Source of the DNA: CAYNYM01 sp049366815
GTDB taxonomy: Bacteria; Desulfobacterota; DSM-4660; Desulfatiglandales; HGW-15
DNA: 16,149 bases
Reading direction: 5' to 3'
Assembly: GCA_049366815.1 (NCBI GenBank)
Contig: JBMNCO010000031.1
Location: 1-16,149, forward strand
Shown here: positions 1 through 6,881 of the stretch, piece by piece
Numbering within the stretch: position 1 is the stretch's first letter
How the letters are laid out: the number at the start of each line of letters is the position of its first letter
Notes under the pieces: model-generated
What the model was told of the DNA's origin: nothing
Seen by the model: the letters and a program-made list of their open reading frames with translations, nothing else
The model's database searches: none
Program-made: the position numbers and the translations under genes

Positions 1-864
1 GCCACGACCCGGAAAAATGAACGGGCTTTCCGGCGTCTTCGGGATGCTCTCTAATAAATCTCGCGTTGCCGAATTTAGAGGTATTACCTGATCGTGGCCG
101 CCTTTGGTGTCCACAAGCTCTATGAAACCCTTTTCAAAATTGATGTGCTTCCATTTAAGGCGAAACATTTCGCCACGTCGAAGGCCTGAGAACAGTGCCA
201 TTTTCATCATTGGTCCTGCCTGTTGATGATCATCCCTTTCAATGGCTTCCAAAAGTTTTACAAGCTGTTCATGTGAGAGGTCTTCTATCTTTCTATTGTG
301 TACCTTGACGGGTTCAACGTAATAGGTGGCCGACTCGCATAGACTGCGCTTGACTCCGAAATTGATGATCCATTTCATCAGGTCGAGAACATGCTTGACG
401 GTTTGGGGGGATTTCGTTTTAAGCAACTGCCGTTTGATACGCTCGACGGAAAGTGAATCAATCTGAGCTGGCTCTTTATCGCCGAAAGGTTCCCGAAGAT
501 ATAATTCATAGCGGCTCTTATCACAATGCAATGACTTTCCGGGTTTTCTCACGGCCCGATATTCGTCCCAAAGTTTAGAAATGGTCCATCGGTTGGTCCC
601 GGCTTCTTTGGCCGCTTTTTCTGCCTCTCTCTTTTCAGTGTTGGGCAGTTCCCGGCCCTCGATTCTGTCGGCACGTATACGGGAAGCTTTGGCGGGGGTC
701 ATATCATTTTGAAATTGCCTCCCGGCTGTTTCTTCGATCAGCTTGCCATCCTTTTTATAGCGAATGTAATAGAGTCGCTCCGTTTGAGTCGGTTTACCCT
801 TACGCTGGGCAATGACGTATGTGACGCCGATGTATTTCGTTTTGAATCTTTTTTGTCTCGGCAT
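1..864 (-). CDS. Tyrosine recombinase / phage-type integrase, 3' end cut by window edge
   Basis: This is a site-specific recombinase that would integrate and excise a mobile element. 288 codons are visible from ATG at 864, with an AGAGGGA ribosome binding site just upstream, and the frame is still open at position 1. The N-terminal ~120 residues are basic and suit an arm-binding region. A SAM-like core-binding region follows (about residues 125-215). The catalytic domain begins with the box I motif SGLRRGE, whose first arginine (R229) is the expected catalytic residue. A β-hairpin motif TKGGHDQVIPL carries the expected catalytic lysine (K254). The HxxR and tyrosine motifs should lie beyond the left edge and cannot be checked. 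The start of the gene lies about 190 bp from a tRNA-Asp 3'-end fragment, as expected for an integrase that uses a tRNA gene as its target. Its base composition is more A+T-rich than the glucan genes. The family call is firm; the element type (prophage, ICE or island) is unknown. Confidence 0.9.
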   Translation of the reverse strand, partial: MPRQKRFKTKYIGVTYVIAQRKGKPTQTERLYYIRYKKDGKLIEETAGRQFQNDMTPAKASRIRADRIEGRELPNTEKREAEKAAKEAGTNRWTISKLWDEYRAVRKPGKSLHCDKSRYELYLREPFGDKEPAQIDSLSVERIKRQLLKTKSPQTVKHVLDLMKWIINFGVKRSLCESATYYVEPVKVHNRKIEDLSHEQLVKLLEAIERDDHQQAGPMMKMALFSGLRRGEMFRLKWKHINFEKGFIELVDTKGGHDQVIPLNSATRDLLESIPKTPESPFIFPGRG

Positions 865-1057
865 GTTGAGTCCCTCTATTTTAATGAAATTATAATCAGG
901 AGCAAACGTCCCCCACCTCATCCCCCACCAATTCAAACAAAATAGACTATCATTAACGGGATGTCAAGGGGAACTACGACATTAGAACAGACTGAAATAT
1001 AGAGAAAAAATAGTAATTATGAGAATTTGAGGGAATTGGCGGGAAGTTAAATATTTT

Positions 1058-1105
1058 GGCCTGTCACGCCGGAGGTCGCGAGTTCGAGTCTCGTCGCTCC
1101 CGCCA
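1058..1105 (+). other. Attachment-site copy: 3' part of tRNA-Asp(GUC)
   Basis: The stretch contains an anticodon loop CTGTCAC (anticodon GTC, Asp), a T arm with TTCGAGT loop (stem GCGAG/CTCGT), the acceptor 3' strand CGCTCCC, discriminator G and encoded CCA ending at 1105. No D arm or matching 5' acceptor strand (which would read GGGAGCG) precedes it, and the anticodon stem breaks down to T-G pairs at 1056-1057. It is therefore a 3' fragment and not a functional tRNA. With the integrase immediately to the left, I infer an attL/attR-type junction: mobile element on the left, chromosome on the right, with the intact tRNA at the far, unseen end of the element. The 865-1057 stretch between the integrase and this site holds no gene I can support. 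Confidence 0.8.
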
Positions 1106-1115
1106 GAATAAAAAC

Positions 1116-1148
1116 AAAGGGTTACGTTAATTTCGTAACCCTTTTTTT
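1116..1148 (+). terminator. Intrinsic terminator of the tRNA-Asp locus
   Basis: A perfect 11-bp stem (AAAGGGTTACG at 1116-1126, CGTAACCCTTT at 1134-1144) with a 7-nt loop ends in a seven-T run (1142-1148). It lies 11 nt after the CCA end of the tRNA fragment and in the same orientation. It is most simply the original tRNA-Asp terminator, which supports placing the chromosomal side of the junction here. Confidence 0.88.
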
Positions 1149-1328
1149 ATATCCTGAAAATGTCATCCCCAGCGTTCCCGCCTCACGTTGCCCCCCTGCT
1201 ACCCTCGCGCGTAGGGATGTTGCCTTTGGGTGTTGCACACTGTGACATTGCCGTGACCTATGTGACCTTTGATCAATTCGTGTAGCAGGTGCGACCTGTT
1301 GCGGACTGTGACCCCTTCATCCAAATAG

Positions 1329-1541
1329 GATGAAGAAAAGGTTTCACTGGACAAGTACACAATTATAGGGTTGGATCGCACCAGAAGGGTGTACAACCGG
1401 CTTCAATATTTTACGCCTGAGGATCTTGCGAGGGAGTTAATGGAGGCTGGCTTTTCCGTTAAGAGTCTTTATTCAGACGTAGCGGAAACCCCGTATGATC
1501 AAAATTCGGGTGCATTTGCAGCTATCGCCGATAAAGTGTAG
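1329..1541 (+). pseudogene. Relic of a SAM-dependent methyltransferase (C-terminal piece)
   Basis: One frame, open after an in-frame TAG at 1326-1328 and ending at TAG 1539-1541, encodes about 70 residues. They read like the C-terminus of a class I methyltransferase: RRVYNRLQYFTPEDLAREL, then EAGFSVKSLYSDVAETPYD, then a final strand FAAIADKV. The segment YFTPE-x-L, the AGF motif and the TPYD turn are typical of the last ~70 residues of that superfamily. No upstream SAM-binding domain or start codon with a ribosome binding site is visible, so I read it as a truncated remnant. The 1150-1328 stretch before it shows no convincing coding signal. Substrate is unknown. Confidence 0.55.
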
Positions 1542-1678
1542 ATCGGCACAGAACCATGCCATGCACTCGGACGGGAATTCTGGTGCGCTCCATTCGGAGC
1601 GGGGATGTCGACGTTAGCTAGTCGGAGGGGTCGTCGTATGCCTTGAAAATTGGCATATATAGAATTGAAAGGATTGAA

Positions 1679-2125
1679 ATGAATTCAAAGACAAAGATTG
1701 GAATAATTATCTGCGATCGCTATCGCCGCTGTGCGGGCGGTAAATGTTTCCGAGCGATGAAAAATAAGGAGGGTGCTTTCAGCATATATACGGACACTGA
1801 AGTTGAGCTGGTAGGTTTTACGACATGTGATGGTTGCCCTGGTGGCAATATCGAATATGCGGGCGAGGAAATGGTGAAGAATGGCGCAGGGGTTATTCAT
1901 TTGGCCACCGGCCTTGTGGTTGGTTATCCCCCCTGTCCCTACATCGATACATTCAAAACTTTTCTTGAAAAGCGCTATAAGATAAATGTCATTGTGGGGA
2001 CGCACCCGATACCGAAAAAATATCTTGATATGCATACTAATCTTGGGACATGGAATAACTCGGCCTGGAAACCTTTTCTTGCGCCGACCATGAGTGATGA
2101 AGCAACCCGCGCAAGTTACGACTAA
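1679..2125 (+). CDS. CGGC-domain family cysteine-rich protein
   Basis: This 148-residue protein resembles the CGGC-domain family, a group of small putative metal-binding proteins of unknown role. The ATG at 1679 is preferred over an upstream in-frame TTG (1643) because it has a GAAAGGA ribosome binding site 5 nt upstream and because the family's opening β-strand (KIGIIIC) starts right there. Cysteines cluster as C12, C18 and C23 (RRCAGGKC), then C50-D-G-C53 in GFTTCDGCPGG, and C86 in YPPCPYID. The second-position residue is Asp where the family name motif has Gly. No signal peptide or membrane segment is seen. It is isolated between a methyltransferase relic and small orphan ORFs, so context gives no function. 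Metal binding is inferred from the family only. Confidence 0.75.
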   Translation: MNSKTKIGIIICDRYRRCAGGKCFRAMKNKEGAFSIYTDTEVELVGFTTCDGCPGGNIEYAGEEMVKNGAGVIHLATGLVVGYPPCPYIDTFKTFLEKRYKINVIVGTHPIPKKYLDMHTNLGTWNNSAWKPFLAPTMSDEATRASYD

Positions 2126-2280
2126 TCATTGCCACTGCAATCCTATTTGGATGTCTTGACGCATTGATAGGACTTTGTTTGGTTGCCATGGCGAACGAAT
2201 TCATTATTGACAGCAGGATGAAAGAAAACGCGGAGCGAACAAAATGGATAAAAAGCACAAGGCTACAGATATTCAGGTAG
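2101..2280 (+). other. Possible small membrane-protein ORF lacking a good start
   Basis: Directly after two in-frame TGA codons this frame encodes SNPRKLRLIIATAILFGCLD followed by another hydrophobic run (ALIGLCLVAMANEF) and a charged tail ending at TAG 2278-2280. The pattern, a basic start, a ~22-residue hydrophobic span and a polar end, suits a one-pass membrane peptide. However, there is no ATG until 2188, after the hydrophobic span, and no ribosome binding site for the rare start codons available. It overlaps the end of the CGGC gene and the start of the next ORF. It may be a frameshifted remnant or chance. Confidence 0.25.
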
Positions 2281-2429
2281 GTTTTCATCCTGACGGATAT
2301 CGTATAGACAAAACGGGCTCGCCAATGGATTTTTATACAAAATGGCAAATTACTCCGGAAGGTAAATGGATAAACCCGAAGCCGACAAGCTTTCATTCAA
2401 TGCCGCAGGAAGGTTGGTATAAAGAATGA
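2244..2429 (+). CDS. Small hypothetical protein, 61 aa
   Basis: ATG at 2244 is preceded by GGAG with 8-nt spacing, a usable ribosome binding site. The protein is polar, rich in Lys, Pro, Trp and Tyr (for example GFHPDGYRIDKTG and WQITPEGKWINPKP), with two similar -PDG/-PEG turns. It has no membrane segment, signal peptide or cysteine. I do not recognise a family. It lies in the same direction as the CGGC gene, 118 nt after it, and could be co-transcribed. Confidence 0.45.
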   Translation: MDKKHKATDIQVGFHPDGYRIDKTGSPMDFYTKWQITPEGKWINPKPTSFHSMPQEGWYKE

Positions 2430-2455
2430 AGGAATCAATGAAGGGCCTGAAAAGG

Positions 2456-2500
2456 TCTGCTCTTGTGAAGGGGTAAAATCTGCTCTTGACTTGACCCCTT
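2456..2500 (+). repeat. Short direct repeat plus inverted repeat, possible mobile-repeat remnant
   Basis: The 10-mer TCTGCTCTTG occurs twice, at 2456-2465 and 2479-2488. The second copy sits in the loop of a perfect 7-bp inverted repeat (AAGGGGT at 2468-2474, ACCCCTT at 2494-2500). Such GGGGT...ACCCC intergenic units resemble the ends of REP-like or IS200-type remnants, but I cannot identify one. The rest of 2430-2626 shows no gene. Confidence 0.45.
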
Positions 2501-2626
2501 ACGATAAGATGAGTGGTCCCCAGTAGGTTGTAGGGCTATCGTATATTATTGATGTACTTTTAAACGACATATGAACGGCTATGAATGATAAGTGGGTCAA
2601 AAACAGGATTGACATTTTCACAGGTT

Positions 2627-2707
2627 TTACCGCTTCAGATGCGCCTCCAGGAGCCCAATGGCGCACATAAGGAGGCTGCTGAGCACAATCCAGCTCAAAA
2701 TTCCCAT
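2627..2707 (-). CDS. Candidate 26-aa membrane microprotein
   Basis: ATG at 2707 opens a 26-codon frame ending at TAA 2627-2629. The product starts MGILSWIVLSSLLMCAIGLL and ends in a short charged tail (EAHLKR), i.e. one hydrophobic helix with a cytosolic-looking basic end. The first eight residues match the typical start of GlsB/YeaQ/YmgE-type small membrane proteins, but the rest of that family (three helices) is absent. A GAGAG sequence lies 10 nt upstream, which is long spacing. It sits 74 nt downstream of the phosphoribosyltransferase on the same strand, so it may be the last cistron of that operon. Confidence 0.35.
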   Translation of the reverse strand: MGILSWIVLSSLLMCAIGLLEAHLKR

Positions 2708-2781
2708 AATTTGATGTCTCTCAGGGTCTTATAGATGCCGATGATCACTTTTCGTCATCGCGTGGTTGCTTGTCCGGGGTT

Positions 2782-3477
2782 CTATACTCTTATGTTTGCC
2801 TGCCTTAGGAGGCCGAGTACTTCATCGTCCTTCAGATCGTACCAGTTGCGGTAGGCCTCGGCCACCGCAAAGTGGGGGCCTGACCGAATATTTGCACAAA
2901 AGATATGATCTGCCTCCGTGCCGACCCTTTCGATGGATTGCTCAGGGGCCGTCGGCACGGCAACGATCGTCTCCCGTGCTCTTCCCTTCTTGGCCATGTG
3001 GATGGAGGCGAGCATGGTGTATCCTGATGCCAGGCCGTCATCCGCCAGAATGACCACTTTCCCGGCCGGATCGGGGAAGGGCCTGCCGCCTCGAAAGTGT
3101 TCGTTCCGCCTCTGCAGCTCTTCTCGGACCCTCCTCTCTTCCACTTTGATCTCTTCGGGGCTGAGCTGAAGATTATTCAAGAGAGGCGTGTTGATGAAAA
3201 CCGTTCCATCCTGTGCCATGGCCCCGAAACCTGCCTCCCGGTTGCCTGGAATCTGGAGTTTTCTTACGATGGAGAGTTCAAGGGGGAGGGCCAGGATCTC
3301 GCTTATTTTTTTGCCTACCGGCACGCCTCCGGCGGGAATCGCCAGGACGAGCCCGTTTTTCCAATCCACCGGCGCCTCGCGGATCATTTCACCCAGGATC
3401 TCCCCTGCGTGGAACCGGTCCCGGAAGAGGTGAACCCGGTCACGATATTCCTTGATCTGGTAAACGCTTGATGCCAT
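2782..3477 (-). CDS. Phosphoribosyltransferase-family protein
   Basis: This 231-residue protein has a type I phosphoribosyltransferase fold. The PRPP-binding motif VVILADDGLASGYT lies at residues 141-154, with the paired aspartates D146/D147. The N-terminal signature FRDRFHAGEILGEMI (18-32) and the AIPAGGVPVG loop (46-55) match the stand-alone group usually annotated as putative phosphoribosyltransferase, whose substrate is unknown. I chose ATG 3477; a GTG at 3519 in the same frame would add 14 residues, and neither has a strong ribosome binding site. The gene follows the baeRF3-like gene closely on the same strand (56 nt, or 14 nt with the GTG start), suggesting a shared transcript. It could act on nucleobases or nucleotides, but nothing here identifies the acceptor. 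Confidence 0.85.
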   Translation of the reverse strand: MASSVYQIKEYRDRVHLFRDRFHAGEILGEMIREAPVDWKNGLVLAIPAGGVPVGKKISEILALPLELSIVRKLQIPGNREAGFGAMAQDGTVFINTPLLNNLQLSPEEIKVEERRVREELQRRNEHFRGGRPFPDPAGKVVILADDGLASGYTMLASIHMAKKGRARETIVAVPTAPEQSIERVGTEADHIFCANIRSGPHFAVAEAYRNWYDLKDDEVLGLLRQANIRV

Positions 3478-3533
3478 TTTGAACTCAGCCCAAACCGGCT
3501 TTGAAATCCTGTCCCTCACGAGTTGGTGTCATC

Positions 3534-4679
3534 TCAGTAACGTAGCACGGCGCAAAGGGGCCTTGCATCGGGCATCTCCCGGGAGGGGAGGGCGTAGACC
3601 GTTCCGCCGTGTTTCAGGGCGTGGAAGGCCGCGGCATCCGTCAGGTCCTCGTTCCCCGGGACCTGCCCCTCGTGTAACTCCGGCACGCCCGTGTTCTCGT
3701 CGAATATCCCCCACTGTTCCATGTCCATATTCACGAAAAGGGTTTCCACCTGGCCGTAAAATGATGCGGGAACGATCTCCTCCAGTCCGGAGGAGGTCTT
3801 CCCTTTGCCCGCAATGTCCATGTAATGGTTGACGGCTTCCTGCTGCGGGAGCCTGAAATAGAATTCCGCCATGTCCCATGCGCGCCGATGCAATTCCTCA
3901 TCACTGAGCTCGTCGGCATTGGTGTCGATATCTTTATCGAGCAGACGGATGCCACCGCTCACCTGTCGAAAGATAGAGCGGAGAGGATCTACCCCTGCCA
4001 GGAGAACGGGGGCATGCTCCCGGCTCACCAAGGACATCAAGCCCTCGAAGATCTCGGCGCTGTACCGGCGAAGATTTTCCTTTTCCTCATCCGTTCCGAC
4101 ACCGTGACCGTGAAACATGGCAGGTCTTCTTCCACGCCCTTCACCTGTGCCCGTATGGTACTGCAGCTGGCGCTGGGGATCGTCATACTGGAGGGTTTCG
4201 CCGATGCCCTTCGGCATCTTTTCAGGCGTCACATCCTTAAATTCCTGGCGGGTACATTGGAGCACACGTGTGCTGTTCCGGCTCAGGGCCAATACATAGA
4301 AGTTGCCGTCGATACAAAGCAGCGGCAGGAGGGGCTTGATGTGAAAGTGCGTGGTCACCACAACCCGCTCTTCGAACTGGAGGGGCAGGCGAAAAGAGAG
4401 AAACAGGCCGGGGGAGCAGAACAGCGCGAAACCGTTCTGCTGCCAGGACCAGAACAGATCGTCCTTGATCAAGTGGCGGGCCGGATCGAGTAGATCGTCC
4501 CCTGCATCAACGCCCACCTGATGCAGCATGTTGCCGGCTGTCTTGAGAAGATTCTTGAAACGAATGGGATTCTGTCGAACCTCCAGACCCGTCTGTTCTG
4601 CAGGCATGTATAAAGAAACAGAAGGGAATTCCGGTTTTTCAATCAATTTCCGCAAATCGCTTTTTCTTAGAATATCCAT
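3534..4679 (-). CDS. baeRF family 3 protein (bacterial archaeo-eukaryotic release factor-like)
   Basis: This 381-residue protein matches the bacterial homologues of archaeo-eukaryotic release factors, family 3. Recognisable features are the opening PSVSLYMPAEQTG (19-31), QNPIRFKNLL (36-45), FHIKPLLPLL (112-121), YVLALSRN (128-135), FHGHGVG (189-195), LAGVDPLRSIFRQ (227-239) and DELSDEELHRRAW. The start is ATG 4679 with GAGGAACAGC directly upstream, a good ribosome binding site. Members of this group are thought to act on ribosomes or RNA, but their roles are not established. No signal peptide or membrane segment is visible, so it should be cytosolic. It follows the decayed treY by 225 nt and precedes the phosphoribosyltransferase by a short gap, so these two form the distal part of the glucan gene series or a separate two-gene unit. 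Confidence 0.8.
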   Translation of the reverse strand: MDILRKSDLRKLIEKPEFPSVSLYMPAEQTGLEVRQNPIRFKNLLKTAGNMLHQVGVDAGDDLLDPARHLIKDDLFWSWQQNGFALFCSPGLFLSFRLPLQFEERVVVTTHFHIKPLLPLLCIDGNFYVLALSRNSTRVLQCTRQEFKDVTPEKMPKGIGETLQYDDPQRQLQYHTGTGEGRGRRPAMFHGHGVGTDEEKENLRRYSAEIFEGLMSLVSREHAPVLLAGVDPLRSIFRQVSGGIRLLDKDIDTNADELSDEELHRRAWDMAEFYFRLPQQEAVNHYMDIAGKGKTSSGLEEIVPASFYGQVETLFVNMDMEQWGIFDENTGVPELHEGQVPGNEDLTDAAAFHALKHGGTVYALPSREMPDARPLCAVLRY

Positions 4680-4904
4680 GCTGTTCCTCGTATCTTTTTT
4701 TGGGGTTATCAGGGAAGCTATCCCTATGAAATATCCTTCGGGGTGAGGGGAGCGCCCTCAGCCCTGACATGCGCTGCCGGTCGGCAATTCGCCTGAAAAC
4801 AATAAGGTCGGGCTGTATTGCGCCTTTTCTACCATGATAGGAAAATCATGCCGGATCCTCCATGGGGGCGATCCTGTATTTTTGCCTGTTCCTTACATGA
4901 CGGC

Positions 4905-6394
4905 CTAATCTCTGTGCGGCGCTTCCTCCCGATTTTCCGATACGAGCAGGGATACCGGGAAATGACCGAGGAGGTCTCCAACCGGCACCTGGCCGTCTCC
5001 CCGCACCATTTCCCCCGTCAGGGTGTTCCGCCAGGTGCCGCCGAATTCCTTGATACAAATCAGGCACGCCCGGCAGCGTGATTTTGATCAGGGTCTGATA
5101 CAGGAAATATTCGTCATTGCGGTCCGGCACAAGCTGCCCCTTTATCCGTTTCTTTTCTTTCTGATTGATCCTGTTCCAGGACCTCAGGTGTTCCTCCCAT
5201 TGATGAGGGATCTCGGAAAGGACATGGATTCGAGCGCGGACATGATTTCTACCAGGCTTCTCTTGAGACCATGGAGGGTGATATCAACGGCATGACGATT
5301 ACGGGCGGATATGCCCTTCAGAAGGGTGGCCAGGTTGTCGATGTCCCCGGCCCGATACCTGAGCCGATTCAGGTAACGGGCGGGTTCATAGAGACCGTCC
5401 ACGTGGTCGATGCGGATACCGTCGACCTTTCCCTCCTCCAGGAGTCGAAATAGGAGGGCATGGGTCTCCTGGAACACATCCTCGTCTTCGACACGCACAC
5501 AGATGAGGTCATTGACATTGAAAAAACGTCTGTAATTGATTTCCTCTGTGGCCGTCTTCCAGAAGGACAGGCGGTAGAGTTGTTCGGAGAGCAGGTCTTC
5601 CAGGGCGGCCCAGGAGGCGGGATTACCGCTTTCTGCATTGAATCGTTCTCTATTGCCGTCCATAAACCGGGCAATGACCGGGTTGCTCTCATAGATCTCC
5701 CAAAGGGTCCTTTTGATGAACCGAATCTGATCAATTCGGTCCTCATTTTTATCCGAGAGGGCCCTCAGGACATAGAGGATGCCCAGCATTTTGATAAAAT
5801 CAAGGTGATCCGCCCCCAGGTTCCTCTTCAGCTCATCCAGTCCCGGCGTGAGCAGATGGTTGTAAGACTCCAGTTTCAGGAAAATGCCAGGTCGAAATAG
5901 CGAATCCTGAAACCCGATGCATCATGGTAGAGCACGCGGAGGATTCAAGGGCTTCGCCGAAAAATTTCTCCAGGAACGGGGCCAGGACCCTTCCCTGCAT
6001 GCTGTCGAAGGAGTGACGCCATTCAATGTCGAAATAGCCGTGGTACCGGCTGGCTTGACCGTTTTCCAGGACGTCCATGAGCATCTCGTTCTCGTAGTCG
6101 AAGGCCATATGGTTGGGGACGATGTCCTGGATGTACCCCATGTTCCGATCCTTCAGGTGATGAATAAGGGCTTCAAAGTCTTTTTCGGGTCCCATTTCGG
6201 GATTGAGCCGACCGGGGTCCACCACATCGTAAACATGAAGACTCCCCCTTCTGGCCCTAAAGACCGGTGAGGCATACAGGTGCGAGATGCCGAGTTCGGC
6301 CAGATAGGAAACCACCTGATGCACCTGCCTGAAACCGAATTTGGGATCACTCTTGTCCAAAATAGAATGTGCCGCTCCAAGCAGGGATCGGCAT
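4905..6394 (-). pseudogene. treY: Decayed malto-oligosyltrehalose synthase (treY), multiply frameshifted and deleted
   Basis: TreY (GH13) normally isomerises the reducing-end linkage of α-1,4-glucans to make maltooligosyl trehalose. The relic starts at ATG 6394 (MPIPA, with GGAGAG upstream). It then shows DPKFGFRQVHQVVSYLAELG, SHLYASPVFRARRGS, YDVVDPGRLNPEMG, QDIVPNHMAFD and ENGQASRYHGYFDIEW. After frame changes it continues with YRRFFNVNDLICVRVEDEDVF and EGKVDGIRIDHVDGLYEP, then NDEYFLYQTL, GVPDLYQG and FGGTWRNTLTGE, ending at TAG 4905-4907. Frame breaks are near 6360, 5935, 5886 and 5205. Family order shows missing blocks after YLNRLR, after LVEIMSA, between YQTLI and KITLPGVPD, and between DLYQG and FGGTW. 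About 1.5 kb remains of an expected ~2.5-2.9 kb. It cannot make a working enzyme. Confidence 0.9.
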
Positions 6395-6515
6395 GTTCTC
6401 TCCGCTACGCTCCCTCCGCCATCCATGGCTCCGGTCGCTGCGGGATTTTGGCCCTTCATCTGTCCTGATTCAGGGCCAAAATACGCCCGCTCCGAGAAAA
6501 TCCCGGTCCCTGCTT
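6379..6515. repeat. Imperfect inverted copy of the treY translation start
   Basis: The minus-strand 23-mer covering the treY start (6401 down to 6379) aligns without gaps to plus-strand 6493-6515 at 19 of 23 positions. In both, the coding frame reads (M/I)-P-(I/V)-P-A, and the plus copy continues FRYLGWNLN, which is loosely like the PA-TYRLQFN opening of TreY proteins. It could be a small inverted duplication formed during the local rearrangements, or chance. Confidence 0.4.
6445..6482. repeat. Perfect 11-bp inverted repeat (stem-loop) upstream of treY remnant
   Basis: ATTTTGGCCCT (6445-6455) and AGGGCCAAAAT (6472-6482) are exact reverse complements separated by 16 nt. It could fold as a hairpin on either strand. 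No T-run follows on either strand beyond the stem, so it is not a clear terminator. It may be an operator, an mRNA structure or a rearrangement scar. Confidence 0.7.
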
Positions 6516-6788
6516 TCCGCTACCTGGGTTGGAACCTCAACGCGAAGATGACTGTTTTGCGTTCCCAACTGCCTGATTTAACACTATCCCGTGCAAAAAA
6601 TTGACTCGTTTTGGACACTAATGATTTGGGATGAAACTGGAGTCTGTAAGTGGGGCAATGGGTATACGCATGGGTGTGTCTTCCTAGGTCGTCATGAGTT
6701 CGGGCCGGAGCCGGGATTGGTTCAGCCTATCTCATTTCATTCTGAAAGTATGGGGTCTGGAACGATGGAGCGCTCAGCTGTCAGAGAT

Positions 6789-6856
6789 CAGCGGTCGGCA
6801 AAAACCTCGAGGAACGTGACATAAGCTGACCGCTGAATGCTGAAGGCTGACCGCTG
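6789..6856. repeat. REP-like repeat cluster (GCTGACCGCTG)
   Basis: GCTGACCGCTG occurs twice directly, at 6825-6835 and 6846-6856. A near-exact inverted copy lies at 6789-6799 (CAGCGGTCGGC, one mismatch). The arrangement can form a long hairpin and resembles dispersed intergenic palindromes. It lies just downstream of the treZ remnant on that gene's strand. Confidence 0.65.
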
Positions 6857-6881
6857 TATCCTAAAATATTCTTCAGTTTCC

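Larger units (their letters stand above)
6395..6881. other. Gene-free spacer between treY and treZ remnants
   Basis: This 487-nt stretch contains no ORF that I can support as a gene. It holds the inverted repeat at 6445-6482, the inverted treY-start copy at 6493-6515 and the repeat cluster at 6789-6856. The middle (about 6530-6770) is more A+T-rich and shows no recognisable protein remnant in any frame. Confidence 0.6.

Noticed and set aside
1035..1105. Possible full tRNA, since GGCGGGA at 1038-1044 pairs with TCCCGCC at the 3' end
   Set aside because: The pairing is in the wrong register (it uses the discriminator base and CCA), and there is no D arm; the correct 5' strand would be GGGAGCG.
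1199..1396. 65-aa minus-strand ORF beside the tRNA terminator
   Set aside because: It overlaps the methyltransferase relic in the opposite direction and has no family features or ribosome binding site.
2742..2764. Hairpin after the phosphoribosyltransferase as operon terminator
   Set aside because: The stem is only 5 bp with no T-run on the minus strand.
3825..4493. 222-aa plus-strand open frame opposite the baeRF3 gene
   Set aside because: It is antisense to a protein with clear family motifs and a good ribosome binding site; the plus-strand product resembles nothing and is a composition effect.
4735..4770. Hairpin GGGTGAGGG/CCCTCAGCCC between treY and baeRF3 as a terminator
   Set aside because: No T-run follows on either strand and the stem has a bulge, so a terminator cannot be supported; the 4680-4904 spacer otherwise shows no gene.
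6591..6824. 77-aa plus-strand ORF in the treY-treZ spacer
   Set aside because: No ribosome binding site, no recognisable fold, and its end runs into the palindromic repeat cluster.
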